NCBI GenBank assembly: GCA_009693345.1
Contig: SHXL01000095.1
Location: 1-10,156, forward strand
Length of the DNA stretch: 10,156 nt
Origin: Betaproteobacteria bacterium
GTDB lineage: Bacteria; Pseudomonadota; Gammaproteobacteria; Burkholderiales; SG8-39
Direction: 5' to 3'
Shown here piece after piece: positions 6,882-10,156 of this stretch (positions are counted from its first letter, which is position 1; each line of letters begins with the position of its first letter). The notes below the pieces were generated by a model that was not told the DNA's origin, did not search any database, and was given only the letters and a program-made list of their open reading frames with translations. The position numbers and the translations under genes are program-made.

Positions 6882-7421
6882 GTGCGTAGCTTCTGCGTCG
6901 CTGTAGTCGCGCTGCTGCTGGCGGCTTGCGCCACGCCCGGTTTCATCCTCCCCCAGCACGGCACCGAGTTCGAACTTGCCGGCCGCATCGCGGTGACCTA
7001 CCGCGACGACGCGGGCAGCGGTAACATCGCCTGGCGTCATGGCGCGCGCAGTGACGAATTGCTGCTGACGACGCCGCTTGGCCAGGGGATCGCGCGCCTC
7101 GCGCGCGCGGATGGCGAAATCACACTGACGACGCAGGATGGACGCGAATTCAGGGCTGCGGACGCCGAATCGCTTACCGAGCAGGCGCTGGGCTTTCGCC
7201 TGCCGCTCCTCGGCCTCGCCGACTGGGTGCGCGGCCGCGCAGCCTCGCAGCCGGCGCCCGAGCCGGTCCGGGAGCGCAGGGATGCGGCGGGGCGCCTCGC
7301 CGAACTCGAACAGTCCGGCTGGAAGATCCGCTATCTCGAATACGCCGATGCGCTGCCTTCGCGCCTTACGCTCACATTCTCCGGTCTGGAGCTGAGGCTC
7401 GCAATCTCGGAGTGGAAATGA
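6882..7421 (+). CDS. lolB: Outer-membrane lipoprotein receptor LolB
   Basis: LolB accepts lipoproteins from the periplasmic carrier LolA and inserts them into the outer membrane. The 179-residue precursor begins with a short lipoprotein signal peptide ending in the lipobox LLAAC, with Cys16 as the lipidated residue. Ala follows at +2, which does not retain the protein in the inner membrane. The mature part is rich in predicted beta strands (FELAGRIAVTYRDDAGSGNIAWRHG, then DELLLTTPLGQGIARL), as in the half-barrel of LolB, and ends with SRLTLTFSGLELRLAISEWK. It is somewhat shorter than E. coli LolB (about 207). The start is a GTG at 6882; no in-frame ATG precedes the signal peptide and the ribosome binding site is weak. 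The stop overlaps the ispE start by four bases, and the TPR gene ends 28 bases upstream. Assignment combines lipobox, strand pattern and conserved order. Confidence 0.88.
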   Translation: MRSFCVAVVALLLAACATPGFILPQHGTEFELAGRIAVTYRDDAGSGNIAWRHGARSDELLLTTPLGQGIARLARADGEITLTTQDGREFRAADAESLTEQALGFRLPLLGLADWVRGRAASQPAPEPVRERRDAAGRLAELEQSGWKIRYLEYADALPSRLTLTFSGLELRLAISEWK

Positions 7422-8281
7422 ATTCGCCCCTGCAATGGGTTCCGGCTCCCGGAAAGCTGAACCTCTTCCTGCACGTGCTGGGGCGCCGCGCCGCTGGCCC
7501 AAATGCGGGCATGCACGAGTTGCAGACCGTGTTTCGCCTGATCGACCATGGCGACCGAATCGGCATCCGGGCGCGGGATGACGCGGAAATTCGTTTCGCC
7601 GGGGCATTCGGGGAGGACAACCTTTGCGTGCGCGCGGCGCGCTTGCTGCAAGGTGCGGCGGGCAGCTCGCAAGGCGCCGATATCGAATTGCAGAAACGGC
7701 TTCCGGTCGGCGGCGGACTGGGTGGCGGCTCCTCGGATGCGGCGACCGTGCTGCTGGTGTTGAATCGATTCTGGAAATTGGGCTACAACAGAGAACAACT
7801 CATGGAACTCGGCCTGCGGCTGGGCGCCGACGTGCCGGTATTTCTGTACGGCCGCAACGCCTTGGGCGAGGGCGTCGGCGAGCGTCTGCGGGGCGTCGAT
7901 CTGGATCCCGCCTGGTACCTGGTTTTGACGCCCCAAGTCCCGGTTTCGACAAAAGAAATCTTCTCCGATGCTGCGTTGACACGGGATACGAAACCGCTCA
8001 AAATGTCGCCCTTTTTATCGGGGCAGGGCCGCAACGATCTCGAGGCGGTCGCAGTGCGCCGATATCCGGAAATCGCGCAGCATCTTGCGTGGCTGAAGGA
8101 GCGCAGCCTGCGGGCTTCACTTTCGCCGCGCATGACGGGTTCCGGGGCCTGCGTATTTGCCGAATTTCTACGGGAAGAAGATGCCTTCTTGCTGCACAGC
8201 GAATTGCCGGCGGCGATGCAGGGCTTCGTCGCCCGGGGCCTCGAACGCCACCCACTTTACGAATGGGCTCACGATAGGTAG
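7418..8281 (+). CDS. ispE: 4-diphosphocytidyl-2-C-methyl-D-erythritol kinase (IspE)
   Basis: Cytoplasmic GHMP-family kinase that phosphorylates CDP-methylerythritol in the non-mevalonate isoprenoid pathway, supplying precursors for undecaprenyl phosphate and quinones. The 287 residues match the family (about 283). PAPGKLNLFLHV (9-20) carries the conserved Lys13. The ATP-binding loop is LPVGGGLGGGSSDAA (95-109). LGADVPVFLYG (135-145) holds the catalytic Asp138, and MTGSGACVF (239-247) is the third GHMP motif. The ATG at 7418 overlaps the lolB stop (ATGA), with GGAG at 7409-7412 five bases upstream. A GTG two codons earlier is less likely. It is coupled to lolB, and a tRNA gene begins six bases after its stop. 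Confidence 0.97.
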   Translation: MNSPLQWVPAPGKLNLFLHVLGRRAAGPNAGMHELQTVFRLIDHGDRIGIRARDDAEIRFAGAFGEDNLCVRAARLLQGAAGSSQGADIELQKRLPVGGGLGGGSSDAATVLLVLNRFWKLGYNREQLMELGLRLGADVPVFLYGRNALGEGVGERLRGVDLDPAWYLVLTPQVPVSTKEIFSDAALTRDTKPLKMSPFLSGQGRNDLEAVAVRRYPEIAQHLAWLKERSLRASLSPRMTGSGACVFAEFLREEDAFLLHSELPAAMQGFVARGLERHPLYEWAHDR

Positions 8282-8287
8282 CACAAC

Positions 8288-8365
8288 TGGGGCGTCGCCA
8301 AGCTGGTCTAAGGCACCGGATTTTGATTCCGGCATTCCTAGGTTCGAATCCTAGCGCCCCAGCCA
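8288..8365 (+). tRNA. tRNA-Gln, anticodon TTG, CCA encoded
   Basis: A complete cloverleaf can be folded. The acceptor stem pairs TGGGGCG (8288-8294) with CGCCCCA (8355-8361). The D stem is GCC/GGC. The anticodon stem CCGGA/TCCGG (8316-8320/8328-8332) closes a seven-base loop with TTG at 8323-8325. The T stem CTAGG/CCTAG has loop TTCGAAT (8343-8349). The discriminator is G8362 and CCA (8363-8365) is encoded. The anticodon UUG reads CAA and, by wobble, CAG glutamine codons. It lies 6 bases after ispE and 16 before prs, so it is probably excised from a polycistronic transcript unless it has a promoter inside ispE. Confidence 0.98.
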
Positions 8366-8381
8366 TACCAACTGCCAAAAG

Positions 8382-9353
8382 ATGAATCCACTCACTCCCC
8401 ACGCTTCGATGGACCGCCTGATGGTGTTTGCCGGCAACGCTAACCCGCGCCTGGCGCAGGACGTGGTGAAGCAGCTCAACATCTCGCTCGGGCGCGCCGT
8501 GGTCGGAAAATTCTCCGATGGCGAGGTCATGGTCGAGGTGATGGAGAACGTGCGCGGCAAGGACGTGTTCGTGCTGCAATCCACTTGCCAGCCGACCAAC
8601 GACAATCTTATGGAACTGATGGTGATGGTGGATGCGTTGAAGCGCTCATCCGCCGCACGCGTCTCGGCCGCGATCCCGTATTTCGGCTACGCGCGCCAGG
8701 ACCGCCGCCCGCGTTCGGCGCGCGTCGCGATCAGCGCCAAGGTGGTTGCCAACATGCTGACCGCGGCCGGTATTTCCCGCGTGCTGACGATGGACCTGCA
8801 TGCCGACCAGATTCAGGGTTTCTTCGACATGCCGGTGGACAACATCTACGCCGCACCGGTGCTGCTGGGCGATGTCTGGAAGCAGGGCTATGAGAACCTG
8901 ATCGTCGTCTCGCCAGACGTCGGAGGCGTGGTGCGCGCCCGCGCGCTCGCGAAACGGCTCGAATCGGACCTGGCGATCATCGACAAACGCCGTCCGCGCG
9001 CCAACGTATCGGAAGTCATGAACGTGATCGGCGAGGTCAAGGATCGCACCTGCGTGATCATGGACGACATGGTCGATACCGCGGGGACCCTCTGCAAGGC
9101 GGCCGAGGTGCTCAAGGCCGAGGGCGCGAAGAAGGTCGTCGCCTACTGTACGCACGCGGTGCTCTCGGGCAACGCGGTGGCGCGTATTGCCGAGTCCGAC
9201 ATTGACGAACTGGTGGTGACCGACACAATTCCGCTGCGCGAGGATGCGCGCGCCTGCAAGAAGATCCGCAGCCTGTCGGTGGCGGGGCTCCTTGCGGAAA
9301 CCGTATTGAGGATCTTTACCGAAGATTCCGTGAGTTCTCTTTTTATCGAATAG
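8382..9353 (+). CDS. prs: Ribose-phosphate pyrophosphokinase (PRPP synthetase)
   Basis: Transfers pyrophosphate from ATP to ribose 5-phosphate, making PRPP for purine, pyrimidine, histidine, tryptophan and NAD synthesis. Of 323 residues, the family core starts at about residue 13 (LMVFAGNANPRLA). Motifs include KFSDGE (43-48), the ATP-contact loop YARQDRR (103-109), DLHADQIQGFF (138-148), the catalytic flexible-loop start DKRR (201-204) and the PRPP-binding loop DDMVDTAGT (228-236). Length is close to E. coli Prs (315). Start choice is uncertain: ATG 8382 gives an N-terminal extension of about nine residues, while ATG 8409 (MDRLMVF) looks more like family N-termini. Neither has a strong Shine-Dalgarno. 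It follows tRNA-Gln and precedes rplY, as in the conserved ispE-tRNA-prs-rplY order. Confidence 0.97.
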   Translation: MNPLTPHASMDRLMVFAGNANPRLAQDVVKQLNISLGRAVVGKFSDGEVMVEVMENVRGKDVFVLQSTCQPTNDNLMELMVMVDALKRSSAARVSAAIPYFGYARQDRRPRSARVAISAKVVANMLTAAGISRVLTMDLHADQIQGFFDMPVDNIYAAPVLLGDVWKQGYENLIVVSPDVGGVVRARALAKRLESDLAIIDKRRPRANVSEVMNVIGEVKDRTCVIMDDMVDTAGTLCKAAEVLKAEGAKKVVAYCTHAVLSGNAVARIAESDIDELVVTDTIPLREDARACKKIRSLSVAGLLAETVLRIFTEDSVSSLFIE

Positions 9354-9410
9354 TTTTCCAACCCCGCCGGGTCTGGTCGCGGAACCGGTGGAAACTGAAG
9401 GAGTATTGCG

Positions 9411-10156
9411 ATGAAAATCGAAATCAATGCGCGCAAGCGCGAGGCGCAAGGGACGGGTGCGAGCCGCCGTCTCCGCCGCACGGGCAACGTCCCGGGCATC
9501 GTCTATGGCGGCACCAAGGACGCAGTGACGATCCAGCTCGACCACAAGGAGCTCTATCAGCACCTCAGCAACGAGGCCTTTCACGCCTCGATCCTGACGC
9601 TGAAGCTGGAGGGCGCGGCGGAAGACGTACTGCTGCGCGCGTTCAACATGCATCCCTGGAAGGGGCATGTGCAGCACATCGACTTTGAGCGCGTTTCCAA
9701 GGACAAGAAGATCCACATGAAGGTGCCGCTGCACTTCGTCAACGCCGAGACATCGCCCGGCGTGAAGGAGCAGGGGGGACTGCCGAACCACGTCCTGAAC
9801 GAACTCAACGTGACCTGCCTCCCCGACGACCTGCCGGGGTTCATCGAGGTCGACATGGGCCATCTCACCATCGGACACTCGGTGCACGTCAGGGACCTGA
9901 AGCTGCCCAAGGGCGTCGAGCCCGTGCTCCATCGGGGCGAAAACCCGGTTGTGGCAACCATCATCCAGCCGGTGCTGATCACCGAGGAAGAGACGACGAC
10001 GGCCGAAGCAGTGCCTGCGGCCGATGTGCCGACCACAGAGCAGGCGGCACCCGACAAGGCCGCGGATGCGGCGGCCGGCGGCGACAAGGCTGCCAAGGGC
10101 GGCGACAAGGGCGGCGACAAGGGCGGCGACAAGGGCGGCAAGCCGGCCGAGAAACC
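9411..10156 (+). CDS. rplY: 50S ribosomal protein L25 (TL5/CTC long form), cut by window edge
   Basis: Ribosomal protein that binds 5S rRNA in the central protuberance of the large subunit. The visible 248 residues comprise an L25 RNA-binding domain (about 1-93: MKIEINARKREAQGTG, RLRRTGNVPGIVYGG and the segment around HPWKGHVQHIDF). A TL5/CTC-type beta-rich C-terminal domain follows (about 94-187: HMKVPLHFVN to VEPVLHRGENPVVATI). The rest is a low-complexity Ala/Thr/Glu then Lys/Gly/Asp tail. E. coli L25 has only the first domain (94 residues). The ATG at 9411 has AAGGAG (9398-9403) seven bases upstream. No stop codon is reached before the window ends, so the tail length is unknown. It lies 57 bases after prs with no clear terminator between, so co-transcription is likely; pth usually follows in this gene order. 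Confidence 0.96.
   Translation, partial: MKIEINARKREAQGTGASRRLRRTGNVPGIVYGGTKDAVTIQLDHKELYQHLSNEAFHASILTLKLEGAAEDVLLRAFNMHPWKGHVQHIDFERVSKDKKIHMKVPLHFVNAETSPGVKEQGGLPNHVLNELNVTCLPDDLPGFIEVDMGHLTIGHSVHVRDLKLPKGVEPVLHRGENPVVATIIQPVLITEEETTTAEAVPAADVPTTEQAAPDKAADAAAGGDKAAKGGDKGGDKGGDKGGKPAEK
10104..10139 (+). repeat. Tandem 12-base repeat in the rplY tail (Asp-Lys-Gly-Gly units)
   Basis: Three perfect in-frame copies of GACAAGGGCGGC, preceded by a partial copy (AAGGGCGGC, 10095-10103) and followed by AAGCCGGCC-like sequence. They encode a repeating DKGG tract at residues 232-243. A recently expanded, slippage-prone low-complexity tract. Confidence 0.9.

Noticed and set aside
5336..6988. 550-codon open frame on the minus strand, antisense to the TPR gene
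   Set aside because: The plus-strand gene has a signal peptide, TPR motifs and conserved synteny. The antisense frame is Arg/Gln-rich, has no recognisable motif, and is a common by-product of GC-rich codon use.
9354..9410. Possible terminator between prs and rplY
   Set aside because: Only short four-base pairings are possible and no T-run follows them. Co-transcription is more likely.
8646..9932. 428-codon open frame on the minus strand across prs and rplY
   Set aside because: It is antisense to two clearly recognised genes and spans their boundary. The composition is His/Val/Asp/Arg-rich without family motifs.

Overview
The window is GC-rich, densely coded chromosomal DNA. Its gene content and order resemble beta-proteobacteria: rpoH-ftsX-ftsE-ftsY facing rsmD-coaD, and mutM facing a TPR gene followed by lolB-ispE-tRNA-Gln-prs-rplY. 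The closer taxonomic position cannot be settled from the sequence. No stretch longer than about 100 bases lacks a gene, and there are no insertion sequences, phage genes, CRISPR arrays or defence genes.

Left block (1-3085, minus strand). The operon ftsY-ftsE-ftsX encodes the signal recognition particle receptor and the cell-division ABC complex. It is followed by rpoH, the heat-shock sigma factor, which runs off the left edge. The rpoH promoter region carries a perfect CIRCE operator, the HrcA repressor site, lying exactly over the likely promoter. This is the most informative regulatory signal in the window.

Middle block (3080-4149, plus strand). rsmD (16S rRNA methyltransferase) and coaD (coenzyme A synthesis) overlap as ATGA. 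rsmD starts only 6 bases from ftsY on the opposite strand. A REP-like double palindrome (4154-4208) fills the gap between coaD and the convergent mutM.

Right block (4215-10156). mutM (DNA repair, minus strand) is divergent from an envelope, isoprenoid, nucleotide and translation cluster. That cluster contains a secreted TPR protein resembling LbcA by position and architecture, lolB (outer-membrane lipoprotein receptor), ispE (isoprenoid synthesis), tRNA-Gln(UUG), prs (PRPP synthetase) and rplY (ribosomal protein L25 of the long CTC type, cut by the right edge). The genes are tightly packed, with a 4-base overlap between lolB and ispE and the tRNA lying 6 bases after ispE.

All genes are core housekeeping genes and I see no novel multi-gene system. 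The points worth a second look are the CIRCE/rpoH arrangement, an altered RpoH-box residue, the head-to-head ftsY/rsmD starts, the apparently non-lipidated LbcA-like protein, and repeats in low-complexity regions.
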